Shown: positions 10,211-21,978 of the stretch, piece after piece
Position numbering within the stretch: the stretch's first letter is position 1
How the letters are laid out: each line of letters begins with the position of its first letter
Made by a program: the position numbers and the translations under genes
The notes under the pieces: generated by a model
Told to the model about the DNA's origin: nothing
Databases searched by the model: none
What the model saw: only the letters and a program-made list of their open reading frames with translations
Assembly: GCA_029747015.1 (NCBI GenBank)
Contig: JAKOGI010001550.1
Span: forward strand, 62,001 to 126,000
Direction: 5' to 3'
DNA: 64,000 nt
DNA from: Carnegiea gigantea
Taxonomy: Eukaryota; Streptophyta; Magnoliopsida; Caryophyllales; Cactaceae

Positions 10211-10933
10211 TTATATGTTTGATGACTTTGTCGTCTTAGATGTGGCTGTAGAGGTGTATTCCCTAATTATTCTAGGGATACCCTTCTTGGCCACTTCTGG
10301 TTGCAAAGTTAATATGAAGGGAACATGTTTGACATTTGATATAGGGGAATGTTATGCTGAATTTATCTTGTTTGAAAACTAGAACATCCCCTCTTCTTCA
10401 TCTGCTTCAGAAGAAGATATGGATTTTTATGAGATTGGCTATTTGATTATTGGTGACAAGTTGACCCTTTTGTGTTTGAATGTGCTACATTTGAAGGCCT
10501 CGGCCTAAATTATGCTAGGGTGGAGTACAATGCGCTTGTGCGACCTAGCATAGTTGAGGATGAGACTCATACTACTAATGAGGTGTCCATAAGTGATTAT
10601 TACAGGTTTGCTCAAGTAGTACAGTCTATGGCTCTTATTGATGATATTAACTGTGATTTTGACTTAGGGGTCGAGCTTAGTAGTGGCCTGTCGGATAGAG
10701 CCTACTACAAATTCATTCTGTACACGAATCATGTTAAATGGAGTTACTTGATGGCAAAGAAGGACCTCCATCCCAAGTTTTTAAGATGGTACCTTCTGGT
10801 GCAAGACTTTGATTTTCAGATCCGTGACAAAGGAAAATTGGGAGATGTGGGGGAACCTATTAACAAGCCTGCTATCCACCGCTTTTCTAATCCCGAGCCC
10901 TCCTGGAAGGGGTGGTCGAGCTCCCGACCCTAA
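10211..10933 (+). pseudogene. Athila-1 protease end fused to RNase H remnant (RT and integrase deleted)
   Basis: After a frameshift near 10205-10215 the protease C-terminus continues as DDFVVLDVAVEVYSLIILG with PFLATSG (about 10220-10310), the family's ILGRPFLAT region. From 10472 the open frame passes through an acidic linker and then directly into YKFILYTNHVKWSYLMAKK and LRWYLLVQDFDFQIRDKGK (about 10700-10845), which is the RNase H C-terminal region (family text YTDHAALKYL... EIRDKKG). The whole reverse transcriptase is therefore missing, as is the integrase: the frame ends near 10933 in the GAGCTC...GGAGGCAAACCAA text that normally follows Athila pol. Confidence 0.75.
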
Positions 10934-11700
10934 TAGAGTGCTTCTTAGGAGGCAAACCAAGTTTTTTCCTATTTCCTAGTTTTTCTTTTCTCTGATTATA
11001 CATAGTGTATTATTTTTACTTTAAAAAAACAAAGAACAAAAAGATGCAGAAAAAAGAGAGAGTGAGAAAAGAAGTAAAAAGAAGACTGAAAAATCATCAA
11101 AAAATACAAAAAAATAATAAGAGAGTTTTAGCAGATATACCAGAGCTCTCATGGACCGCTCGTGGTGCCTAATCCGATCCGTGGAGCAGCTGCCAGGAAA
11201 ATGAAGAAAACACAGAGACAGAGTTCACCACGGACCCTCCATGGTGGACCCCACGGTCTATGGTGAGGCTCTTCGTCTATGATCAAGGGTTTTTCAAGCC
11301 CTTTGACTGGAGCACCCCCTTCATTTTCTTCTATCTTTCATCTTTCTCTCTCTAAATCTCTCATTCTCTCTCTGGAATATCCATAACCACCACCTCTAAA
11401 CCTTCGATTTTTCATCATTCTTTATCAAATTTATTCGCTTTCTTCTTATTTTCTTCACTTTTACACTAAGTCTCCTTAAAATGTCTCTTTTCTTGTCCTC
11501 TTTCTCTCACATTCTACCCGTCTTCATAGCCAAAATTCAATAACTCTACTTCACCCTACATTCTTCCAAATTCTCTCTTTTTCTTTCGCATTTCTTCCTA
11601 TTTCACCATAACTTTCACAAAATTTGCATTTTTAGTTACTTTCTTTTCCATTTTCACTTCAGTTAGAGTTTCAAGCCTTCACCCATCCGTTCACCATTTC
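10934..11700 (+). other. Athila-1 spacer between pol remnant and second ORF
   Basis: It holds an A-rich block (about 11020-11125), a CATGG/CCGTGG motif cluster (11150-11275) like that in the LTRs, and long pyrimidine-rich runs (11290-11690). No coding sequence is supported. Confidence 0.45.
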
Positions 11701-12960
11701 AATGACACCCAAGAAGAAGGTAAGAACCAACCAACAGGTGGGAATATTTAGTTAAGCACCTCAATGAGCATTCCGAACTTCCTGAACCTCAACCAACGCA
11801 CGACACTGAGGTAGCATCCCTAGCTCCTTTGGTTTAACACATCCCGAGCAAATTGTTAGATACAATAATTTGAGTAGTAGGTTAGTTGTTGTTACTTGTT
11901 ATAATGCCAAGGATTTGTTAGCTAGATTGGATTTATGATATATGTGAGTTGTTTACTAGGGGAGGTATGGGGCAATTTATAGAGATTAGGGACCACACTT
12001 ATCAGAACCTCACCCCTGAATTTTTAAGCACGTTACATGTGGAGGTCATAAGTGGGCTTTGTTGTCAAGAAGTATACATTTCCTTCTATCTAGATAGGGA
12101 GTTTTATGAACTAAACTTAAGTGCCTTCAATAGCATATTTGGTTTTCCATAGAATATAGACTTGCCTTATCAACATGTCCCTAAAGAATTTAACCCAAAT
12201 TCATAGTGGAATGAAACTTCTAAGGATCACCGATGTGATACAAGCAACTCCAAAGGCACTGTCATTAGAAAACCCTGCATTCGAGTGGCCCAACGATTGC
12301 TTGTTTGTGTTTGTTTGCGAGGGAGATAGTTTGAATGTGTCTTGCCTGTTTGAATTTTATTGCTTGTATAGCATGCTCCAAAGTGACCGACTTAACCTCA
12401 ATTTATTATTGGTTAATCAGTTACATAGTGTGGCCACTAGTTCTATATAGAGGATTGTGATTAGGGACCTTATTACCCCCATTACTAGGTCTGTTGGGAT
12501 AGAACCAAACCCTAATGATAAAGTTCCCGGTTTCTAGCGGTTGAATTTAGCTGCTTTTGAACAAATGAAATTTTGTAAGGTAAAGGTTGGCTGTGTTTGT
12601 TGGATTTATCCAAAGATCCATCTCATGCCTCTCCCTAATGTTGAATGAACTACTCTCTTAAATCGGGCCAATCTATACTTTTCATTGGGTGATGATGAGT
12701 TGGCGCAACCTGCACCACCTTTTCCCCTGCCTTGCCTAAGGGCCTCTAGTTCATCCCAACACTCCTTCTCTTCTCATTATTTTGGATTGTATGCTACCCT
12801 TCAATACATTCAAGAGGACCGAGCATCCCTCGGAGCTTATATTCAAACTAAACATACCGCACTTTGTGACTTTGTTTAGGAGCGGCATGATGAGCTCCAT
12901 GGGTTGATTTCTTCCCAAAACCAATACTTCCAAGACTTTAGGGTTTGTTTAGTGACTTGG
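11701..12960 (+). pseudogene. Athila-type second ORF (extra ORF downstream of pol), decayed
   Basis: Begins at MTPKKKVRTNQQ (11702). Readable family-like segments include VRYNNLSSRLVVVTCYNAKDLLARL (about 11855-11930), MGQFIEIRDHTYQNLTPEFLSTL (about 11965-12035), FYLDREFYELNLSAFNSIFGFP (12085-12152) and, further on, GDDELAQPAPPFPLP (12688) and a C-terminal helix-rich part. The order and wording resemble the Athila ORF-1 family of plant retroelements, sometimes proposed to be env-like but of unknown function. Stops and frame changes occur throughout, for example at 11928-11946 and 12151. Confidence 0.65.
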
Positions 12961-14793
12961 TGAGACAGGTAAATTTCTCATCCCCGTCCTCCTTCTTCTC
13001 CCCCTCCTCCTCCTTTTTAATTTTTCTTTTTCTTCCCAATTGATATTTATATCCCTACATTGAGGACAATGCTTTGTCCAAGCATGGGAGAGGTATGTGT
13101 AAAAGTGTGTATGGGATGTGGATGTGTGAGTAGTTTGCATTTTAAGTCATACATTTAGGACTAGTTCGCATTTTTAGTTGATCATTTCGTTTTTCTTTCT
13201 ATTTTTAGGTTTCTTTTCTTAGTCTTAGCTTAATTCTTGTATTTTTAATTTTTAATTGCATTTTAGTGTGTTAAAAGAAGAAAAAACAAAAAAAAGAAAA
13301 AGAAAAAAGCAACAAAATTCTCCCATGATGAGTCTTAGACTAAGTAGCTTTTTTTTTGCTTATTTTGGCCCTTTTTGTTATGCCCATTTGTGAATAAATG
13401 TTTGATTATAAATTTTCGAAATGTGCTGCATGTTTTGTCCATCATGTTGACTGCGATTCGATTACTTAATGAGTCTTTGCATGGATATTAGGCACGTGTG
13501 ATCTAATGAGTCAATTGAGCTTTGGTAGTTGTCGTGTGAGACTTTGAAGCTTATTTAGACTAATTCTTCATTTGAGTCTCATATTCTTTTTCATGTATGG
13601 CTCTTTCGTGATTTCAAATCTCTAGAACTTGCTTTGACTTTTTTTAAAAATCACATTTAGCATGCATGTTTAGGCAATATGATTGAGGTATTCTTTGAGT
13701 TTATGAGCAACATTGACCAGGTAGCCACCCTTTTCATGATTTACCCCTTGCTATCCCCATTGTGCCCGACCTTTTTCTTAATGCAAACTTATAATATTGA
13801 ACCTTGGTTGAATACGTATTCTACCTTTTTAGCCAAGATTATAGAGTTTTATTAGTGATTAGGAGTAGTTGGTGGATAATGACGTTGTTGTTTGGTGTGG
13901 TTTGTTTGTATGCAATGAGGGATTTATGCAATATTTCCCTTGGTCTCATTTTAGTTGAATATTGCGAGTTGTTAGAAAAAGTGTTGAAAAGTGCATAATT
14001 TCTCTTACAATGTCTCTTGCCATAATCCTTATCTTCTATAAAAAAAACAAATCAAAAAAGAGAACAAAAAGCAAAAATCCAAAGAAAATCCAAGGAAAAT
14101 TGAAAAAAAATGTTGAAAGGAAAAAAAAAGAAAAGCAAAATAATATAAGGATTTGGTATAGATTTCATATTGTGCTTCAACACTTTTTTGCATAATCAAA
14201 TAACTCGAGGATTATTTTGTGTATTTGAGACATATTGGTGTGAGGAGTCTTTCTATGAAAAGTTAGATGAAGATGATTCATATTCATAGTTACTGTCTTT
14301 GAGCTCCACAATCCCAACATATTTATTCCTATGTTACCTTTACCCATGGCCCCGTGACAACCCTATTAAAGTCCTGATGATTGTCTAGCATGCGTTGCAT
14401 TTTAGTGGTGGTGAATTCAAGAGTCTTGTCAAGCCTATGGTAGATTTGATTATTTGGAATGAGATTTGAGTTAACTGCCTTGTATATTAAAACACGTAAG
14501 CGATGAGCACTTCATACTTAAAGTGAGGGTCCACCAGTTCTTTTGGCTCTCCCTATTGTATGGGCCGATGTGATTGTTTAATCTGACTTAAGTGATCAAT
14601 TCAATGTTTGACATGATGGTATTTGTTCTTATTTTGATACCTACATTCCCTCATCTGTTTTGCAACATTTTTTAATCACTTTTAGGCTAGCTTCTTGGAT
14701 TATTAGGCTATTGATGTTGTTGCTTATATTACCTAAAGGGACTCTTCATTTTAGTTTTGGTTTTCATAGTTGCTTGGGGACATGAAAAGGTTC
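12961..14793 (+). other. Athila-1 3' noncoding region
   Basis: At 13064-13079 lies GGACAATGCTTTGTCC, a 6-bp inverted repeat with a TGCT loop, followed at 13081-13093 by the purine motif AGCATGGGAGAGG; this block is the counterpart of the one at 724-755 and 4113-4160. A-rich blocks lie at 13270-13315 and 14040-14150. No gene recognised; the frame 13962-14195 is low complexity. Confidence 0.5.
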
Positions 14794-14808
14794 AATCATG
14801 GAAGAGTT
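14794..14808 (+). promoter_or_regulatory. Polypurine tract of Athila-1
   Basis: AATCATGGAAGAGTT directly precedes the 3' LTR start, a decayed version of AGCATGGGGGAGTT. Confidence 0.6.
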
Positions 14809-16062
14809 TGATATATGCTTAGAGTACACTTCATTTTGCGTTCATTTTCCTACATTTTTTGGGAGAATTATGAACATCATGTTATAATCTATACTCCTTT
14901 TTCCATTTTATGATTGGATATAGTTGTTTTCTCTATTTTGCATGTTTTTGGACCTTATTTCCCTTACTTGGACCCCAATTGAGTGTGTTTTAACTCCCCA
15001 CAGATGCGCCTAAGTCATCATGCCTGTGCAGAAGAAAGAAGAACCAGAGAATGCTGAGACAGAGTCAACCATGGACCCTCCGTAGTGAAGGTCATGGTCA
15101 ATGGTGAGCTTAAAATTGCTTGCGTCTTCCTCTTCCTCCATTTTGTGGTTGAGAACGGGGGAGTTCACGCTTAAATAGGGCTTTTCAGCTACAAAAGGGG
15201 AAGAGCAAAGAAAGCCAGTGCATCTAACATGCACTACTACCATTAATTTTAGGAATTTTCAAGTTTTCTTTAGAGTAAGAGAGGGCATTGGAGTGGAAGA
15301 TTGGCACTTGGAGGCTTTAAGTTTGGGAAGCCCTTGAATACCACCATAGTTGCTATGTTTTCTTCCCCTTCCAATCTCTTCTTAAACTTTTATTTAGATA
15401 TTAATTACTTTAATTATGTACGAGTAGTTTTTCTTAATCTAGGGACTTATTAGCCAAAGTATTGATGTTGGATCTCTAATTTCCAATATTTATGCTTTAT
15501 AAAAATTGATTTGATTGAATTCTATCTTGTGGATGAATGGTTGTGAGTAAATTTTGGCCAAATTTTCTTGTGTGCACTAGATTGTTGAGTAAAGTACTGA
15601 AAGACGAAACTCACTATTAGAACAAATTAGAACTTAATTTAACAACTGCTTGAAAGAGAGTTGCTTATTGAGAGGAGAATTCTAGCAATCAAGAATCCAC
15701 AACCAAGACTAAACCAGGGATATTTAAAAGAATGTTAATTGGGTTAGTTTAGGCAATTCATTTTTTTTTTTAAAAGAAAAGATTAAATTCTTAATTCGAT
15801 TGCAGTCCCTTGAATCATACAATCTAGATAAAGTGCATATTTAAATCCAACTATCCAACTCTTTACTAGGCGAAATAATTCCCTAGATGTTTCTAATCTG
15901 ATTGAATTTCCAATAGTTAAATAGTGATAGTGGAGGCAACCTATTGAAAATTTGGTCACTTAACCCTTTATAATAGGTTAAAACTCGATGGATTACACTT
16001 GGTCTCTATGGGATCAATGTTAAAACTAGATTGTGATAACCGTGTGCTTGCGGTAGGAATCA
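14809..16062 (+). repeat. 3' LTR of Athila-1
   Basis: The 1254-bp repeat starts TGATATATGCTTAGAGTAC and ends GGTAGGAATCA. It matches 7045-8275 with many substitutions, so the insertion is old. The open frames 15010-15243 and 15999-16319 are not genes. Confidence 0.9.
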
Positions 16063-16067
16063 AACTG

Positions 16068-16740
16068 TCAGTTTTAGCTTCTATCTTATATGATTACCTT
16101 CGTAAGTGTTATATAATTTTCTTATTAAAATTGCATGCTTTGCCTTGCACACTCGTGAATATAAAGCATCCCTCAGACCTCTTTGGTTTTGGCTTCTCCT
16201 ACTTTTGTAATTTCCAAGGGATGCACAACCATGTTATGATAGGGAGCCCAGCTAGGTTCCTTTACCACTTTCATTGCTTTTGCTTTTTCCTCCTTATTTA
16301 CACGTTAGGGTTCTTTTGATGCTTGCGGATTCCCATGCACATAGATATCCCAGCCGGTTTTCCATGGCTTGTCTTCTTTGCTTGTTTTTCTTTGTTTTGC
16401 TGTAGCATTCGACTCTTTGTGGAGAGTATGTGGTCATGTGAGATGTGGAGAACACGACCGGGTTCTCATGCTTAACACCCCTTTGCCTTCACTTTGTTTG
16501 TTTGCACTTTAACTCATAGTGACGGAATATATGCATGTGACCTGTGGGGAATTTGGCTAGGTTCTTCCTTGGTATCTTTCTTCTTGTATTGCTTATAAAG
16601 AGCTTGGCTTAGGGAGTGTTCAAGCCACGCCTAGATCATGCTTCTCCTTCCTCTCCCATTTCATTTTGCTTTGTCTTGTTTTCATTACGTGTAAGTACTT
16701 TCAAATACGAGTTTGAGAAGAGCTCCTCCTCCTCACTGAT
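16068..16740 (+). other. Upstream region of the antisense PMD pseudogene, within element H
   Basis: AT-rich and T-rich sequence between the Athila-1 target duplication and the PMD pseudogene. It may hold the promoter or first exon of that gene, but I see no firm signal. The frames 15999-16319 and 16616-16930 are not supported as whole proteins. Confidence 0.35.
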
Positions 16741-18660
16741 CTCATCAAAAGGCTTGCATATGACTTCTTCATCAAAAGAGAATTGGAGACCTATTGAGGC
16801 TTGGGATGACACTAACCTTCTTGCAGAGAGCAAATGCTATGCCTCGAGCCATTCTTCTTCTCTTATGTTTTATTTTGTTCCTCTTGTTTATCATGTTTTT
16901 CTGTCTAATTTTTCTCCTTTTTTAGGATGACCTTATCAGTGGTGGAGGTGCCCCTAAAAAGTTCATAACTAAAATTAGGTGGAGAGAGATCCACGTTCAA
17001 ATTGTTTTAGAGAACGCAGACTTTGGATCTTTTTATGAATTTCTAGATGGGATATCCCAACTGACTGATAGCTATGTCGCTCATGGGATTGCTAAAAATT
17101 TCGGGACACCATAACACTATTCTTTTAGCTTTTGGGGAGATGATTATTACCCTTTTGATTTTGTTGTATTAACAAGTCTTGGGTTCTCTAGTGATTCCTT
17201 AGTGTATGAAGAGGATTTTCATCATGATTGGGCATGCTGTCTCGAGCATTACGGCTTGAACATGGGAAGTATACCTTATTGCAAAGCTTCCCCTACATTA
17301 CTCTTTTTTCGGTGATTGGGAATGATGCTAGTTGGGCCACCCATACACCTTATTAGCAATATGAGATTTTTTTAGCTTTGTTTCTTGGCACCACCATTTT
17401 TACTGAGCTAGCTAACCGTTGTTATTTTTATTACTTGGTTAACCTGGTTGACTTAGATAAAGTGCGGCACTTGAACTGGGTAGCAGCCGCATATGCCACT
17501 CTCATTCAAGGTATGCAGAGTGGGGTTCGCAAGACTAACATTACCCAAGGTGAAAAGAATTCCTGTTTTCCCCTTAGTGGATTATTGAAGGTGATCGAGG
17601 TAATATTACCACAACTTTTCTACTCCCTTTTTCATACAGGGACTCCTACTATAATTTTGTAGTTTTCTTTTTTCTTTTATAGCTTTGGTTCTCCTAGATC
17701 TATCACCTACATCCCAGGAACCTAACCATTTTCCAACGATGCTTTCATGGACCAAGGATAATTAGATTCAATGAAAGTTTCGATGGGGAAGCCTCCAACA
17801 CCTTTAGAGCACTATAACTAACCTTACCACTGTATGATGGTTAGGTTTGTTTATTATTCTTTGCACTTTGTCATGACATTGGTGTTTTGTAGGCTAATTT
17901 CCACCCGTGGGGCGCCCGCGCGATTCCCTTAAAGTCAACGTGTTCTAGTATTACACTCAAAGACGAATTCTGATAGAACAGCCCTTTTCCTTTATTTGGT
18001 ATTTGTGTGAGAGAATATCACACCAAAGCCTCAACTAATGGCCTCTCTAAATTCCCATGTATCCTCCACGCTCTATGTTTTCTATAAAAATGCTGTCTGT
18101 AGCATATCTGGTGGAGGTAAAGGTGGGTCGCCATTGTTTCAACTTTATCGATCACGAGGGTGACTACGGGCATATCTTCAGCTGATTATGACCCATTTGA
18201 TAATCTATTGTCCCATGCTTTTCATTTAGTTTAGCATTTAAATGATATCATTCTTATCCCGTTTTCTCCTTTTAGGGTATGGTTATCAATGTTCCTACAC
18301 CGAACTTGAATATTAATATGGCATTGGAAGGAGGGCTAGAGTGGTATGTGGAGATCAGGCTGGTACTGGAGTTTGAGTGCCCCAAACTTCTTTTTCACCC
18401 ACTTTTACTAGGGGTAAGTAGATTGTTTCTCGTCTTTTCTTAGATGACTTCTCGTACTTGCTTTATTAGCCACCTGCTTTCAGCATAATTGGGAGCAGTC
18501 AGGTATGATAGTTCGCTGTTTTCATTCGACGACTAAGGCATTTACGAGCCCCTTCACTAGTCAACATCCTTAGACGAATGAGGTAATTCCCCTTTCTTTC
18601 CTCCTTTCCTCCTTTTCCCTTTTGCCTTTGCTTATAATACTTCTTTTTTTTGGGGTAAAA
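16741..18660 (+). pseudogene. Plant mobile domain (PMD) protein remnant, antisense in element H, with intron-like gaps
   Basis: Three segments resemble the plant mobile domain, a conserved domain of MAIN-type plant proteins and of some Tat and Mutator-like elements. Segment 16926-17311 reads KKFITKIRWREI, SFYEFLDGISQL, then YSFSFWGDDYYPFDFVVLTSLGF, broken by TAA at 17112. Segment 17378-17662 reads FLGTTIFTELANRCY, VDLDKVRHLNWVAAAYATLI and GLLKVIEVILPQ, matching the family's order of a small hydrophobic helix, an aromatic-rich WaaAyAtLi stretch and a final helix. Further pieces lie near 17760-18190 and 18276-18413. Intron-like gaps occur at 18414-18483 (GTAAGT...TTTCAG), before 18276 (CCTTTTAG) and before 17893 (TTTTGTAG). 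It lies antisense to the H pol. Confidence 0.65.
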
Positions 18661-21519
18661 GGGGCCAGAGGATTCTAAAGGGTAAGCACCACCTCAGAGG
18701 TCTCAATCGAGGAGACGTCCTTCTTTATGACCTCGGGATGTTCGGGAATCTTATTGTGCTGAGGAGACGAGAGCTCATCTGGAGTTTCCTTGGAAAGTTG
18801 AACCCCTTCAGATCTAAAGTCTTGAGATCCTTATACTACTGCCTCTTCTTTAGGGGAACCTTCAATTCCCCAAATCTTCTACGGTGGTTGGTTGCCTGGG
18901 GCCATGTGCATTGAGCTTCCTTGCCGCTCTTGGGCTCTTAGGGGTACTTCTTGCCACAATGTGGGTATGAACTAATCTGTAATTAATTCCTGTGTTGTGT
19001 TGCATTACGCTAACTGCTTATTTGGTGGGTTCCAGGATGATGAATAAGGTTATCCGGTCGGACATATGTATGATATTGTTATGCTAACTTAGTAATGCAA
19101 TTTATCATAAATGCATTTAGACTTTTTATATAAGACACAAACCTCAAAATGCAAGATTTAACACAAAAATGTAAGATATGATCTAGCCCCCACTCCCCCC
19201 TTTCCAAAAAGGAGTGAAAAATTAAAAGACAATGATAAGTGTAAAGAGCCGTTAGTGGCCCTGAGTAATAAATCGTCTACTTTTATTCACCATGAATTTT
19301 TTTAAATATATAATTAGGGGCGAACCAAAACAGAAAAAAGTCACAAAATCCAGTACACCCTAGGAACTCGGACAGGTTCTTTATGGGTCCCTAGGAGTGT
19401 AAGTTAACCTGAAATCGACCTGCATGCTGTCCAAAACTCTGTAGAAACCCAGACTACCTAGGGAACCCAGTAGGTTCCCCAGTCCAAATCTAGTTGGACT
19501 TTGGTTCTCTGTACTATAAAATCTGCCTGAGTCTAATGTTTCACATAGCAGCTGTGTCAATGTGTTCAGAAAAAACATCATGTCTTTTAAGAGGATCTTG
19601 TCATCTTGGTTACTTGCTCTTGATTCTTAAGGCAAGTCCAAATCTAATTAGACTTCGTTTCGCTACACCCTCCTTAGTTTGCATAGGCCAAAATCTGTTA
19701 GAACTTTCTTATAGCTGCTAAGACCATTTAGAACGTAGAGCTTGTGTCTTTAGGTTTGGGACCTGTGAATTATGCCATCTAGCTGAAGAGTTTAGTGCAA
19801 TTTTAGGATGTCCTCTTTATTGTCTTCCCATAATTCATGCATCTTCAAAACACTTGTCTGTCTAATACTGTCGCCTTTTAGTATTAGGTTTAGACGATGT
19901 GTCTTCGGTGATAATTGCTTATTTTAAGAAAAAGCGGGCTATGCATTAGAAAGCTTTCATAGGCGTCGTCCTATAATGCTTTGCCTTTTAGGTGCTTACC
20001 TATTCATAGGGGGTTCTAACGATAGAGGTCTCGCTATGCTTCTCATGGTCGTGGATGGCATTTGTCATGGGAACAGGCCCGTGCCTCTTATGCTTGCTAA
20101 AACCATCCTTTATTTTGACCGTCTGTGCCACTATTCTAACCAATTTTTCGCGGGAAGGCCCATGCTGCTTCAGGTAATGACTGGTGGTCCAATGGGCCAT
20201 CTGTTTTTTTTTTCTAGTTTGATCCACTCTGGTTCCAGGGAACAGCCACCTGGTCGAGGTTTCTTTGTGCCACGACCTAGTTTTTTTTTACCTACTTCTC
20301 CTTTCTTCTTTCCCTTCTTCTTTCTTTCTCTTTCTTTTTCTCTCTTTATTTTGTACTTGGGAACGTGGGTGGATTTTCCAAGTCAGTGTTATTTTTTTAT
20401 CTTCTTTTTTTGTTTTTGGGTTGTTTGTATGTAGATTTGGCTATTGGGGCATCTAAGATTGATTGGTGTTCCTCAGAATGTCACCTCCTATCTTGCATTG
20501 TAGTTCTGCTAGTGAAAGAGACTTTTCAGACCAATTGTTTACGGACTAGGTTAAGTTTTTTGATAAGGATCTACCCATCCGCTGGATCGTTCGATGGTGG
20601 AATATTCATCAAGTTGTGACCCATGGAGATCATATTACCTATGTATGACTTGTTGATCTTACAACAGGGGCTTACTTCTTTCCTGGGCTTCTTTTAACAC
20701 AATGTGGTCTTAGATAGACTGTTCCAAAACTAGACTATGTACCCCCCGAGAATTAGGCAAACAACATTGCTTGTGTGCACCCTTAGATGTAGTACTAGCT
20801 TTATTGTCTACTTAACACCATTCCTGGTTATACATCGAGTGGATGACCGAGTGCAATGTGGAGAACAAAAAGGTGCTTTGAGATAAAGATGGCATTAAGG
20901 CTTCAAAAATTAGGGACTCATCTCCAATTGGCTGGAAAAATTAAGGATCCTAGCCCCTAAAATAGGATCACATGAGTGAAGATGGAGAAGAAATTAAAGA
21001 TAGATTCACTTTGCTTCCCAGATGAAAGCAAGTTTTCATTTTCCTATAGTTTTAGAGATGTTTTTAGTGAACCTTAAAGTGTGTGCTTTACACTTTCTCA
21101 GGAAGAAATAAAAGTGTTATACTCAGATTTTATTTGTTGCTTCTATTTTTGTCTTTGTCGTCTTCATTTCCTCTCTTTTTTCATTCTTGACCTATAGGCC
21201 CAGATCCCTATAGAAGCCGGTTGTGTTACCATTTCTGTGGGCCCGGCCTGATTTTGGGCATGCTACTGGCCTCGCACTGGGCTACCCATGATCTTTTCTC
21301 TTTCGTTTTTTTTGTTAAAGAAAGGGAAAAAACAGGAAGACATGTGGTAATTAATTTGGCCAGATTGATGAGCTTCCTATACATCTGTATTGCAGAATAA
21401 GGTCATAGTAGTTCTTATTGTTTGGACCTAGCATGGGCCTTTTGAGCCTATTATAGGGCAAAAGTTAGCAACTTTGTAAGCAACCTATTATGGCCTTTTT
21501 TTTTTTTGGGCATGCTGCT
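18661..21519. other. Element H spacer between pol end and antisense PMD pseudogene
   Basis: No coding sequence is supported. A pyrimidine/purine-asymmetric run CTAGCCCCCACTCCCCCC lies at 19177-19194 and T-rich low-complexity runs at 20205-20420. The frame 19976-20434 has no family resemblance. The part 18661-18960 could be the tail of the PMD pseudogene. Confidence 0.4.
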
Positions 21520-21973
21520 TAGGCATAATACTTTTAAAATTGTTTGAGGTTGGTATACTAATCATGTTTTTCTCTATTTAAATTTACTAATGTCATTGCT
21601 CCTCCTGGCAAAATAGTTTTAATTATAAATGGGCCTATCTAATTGGGTTGAAACTTGTCTCTGGGATATGGGAGCCCTGATTTCTTTTACCACCATGTCC
21701 CCTTCTTTTAGGTCTCTAGGCCTCATCGTTTTATTAAATGCTTTTGAGATCTGGTCTTAGTATAATTGAACATTACGCAAGGCCCGTAGTCTCCTTTTGT
21801 ATATCATTACTAACTCTTCATATTGAGCTCTTGCCCATTTTAATTATGGAATTTGGTTTTCTTCTATTACCCTTAGTGAGGGTATAACTATTTCAATTAG
21901 GAATACCCCTTCTATCCCCTATATTAGGGAATAAAAGGTTGTTCTTATTTAAGACCAAATCGAGGTTCGATAC
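21520..21973 (-). pseudogene. Element H integrase, C-terminal fragment
   Basis: The minus strand reads YRTSIWS, then FLIEIVIPSLRVIEENQIP, RAQYEELVMIYKRRLRAL and KTMRPRDLKEGDMVVKEI (about 21970-21680). This is the C-terminal part of Tat-type integrase, including the region of the GPY/F-like fold. It continues the 25431-25539 fragment exactly: the codons for FALWG precede the CCCCA target site there and YRTS follows it here. Several TAA or TAG codons are present. The coding resemblance fades near 21520. Confidence 0.85.
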
Positions 21974-21978
21974 CCCCA

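Larger units (their letters stand above)
7040..16067 (+). mobile_element. Athila-type Ty3/gypsy element (Athila-1), internally deleted
   Basis: 5' LTR 7045-8275, tRNA-Asp-type primer site 8282-8299, gag-protease remnant 8551-10210, a residual RNase H piece, the Athila-type second ORF region (about 11701-12960), polypurine tract and 3' LTR 14809-16062. The 5 bases before the element are GACTG (7040-7044) and the 5 after are AACTG (16063-16067), a target duplication with one change. RT and integrase are missing. The element lies in the part of H between the tandem repeat and the antisense PMD pseudogene. Confidence 0.85.

Noticed and set aside
19177..19194. Polypurine tract and 3' LTR start of element H
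   Set aside because: The run is purine-rich on the minus strand, but no LTR resembling 34701-36055 follows on the left, and PMD sequence of the presumed H interior lies further left.
19976..20434. 152-codon plus-strand ORF
   Set aside because: The second half is low-complexity T-rich sequence coding for Phe/Leu/Ser runs; there is no domain and an overlapping minus frame is equally open.
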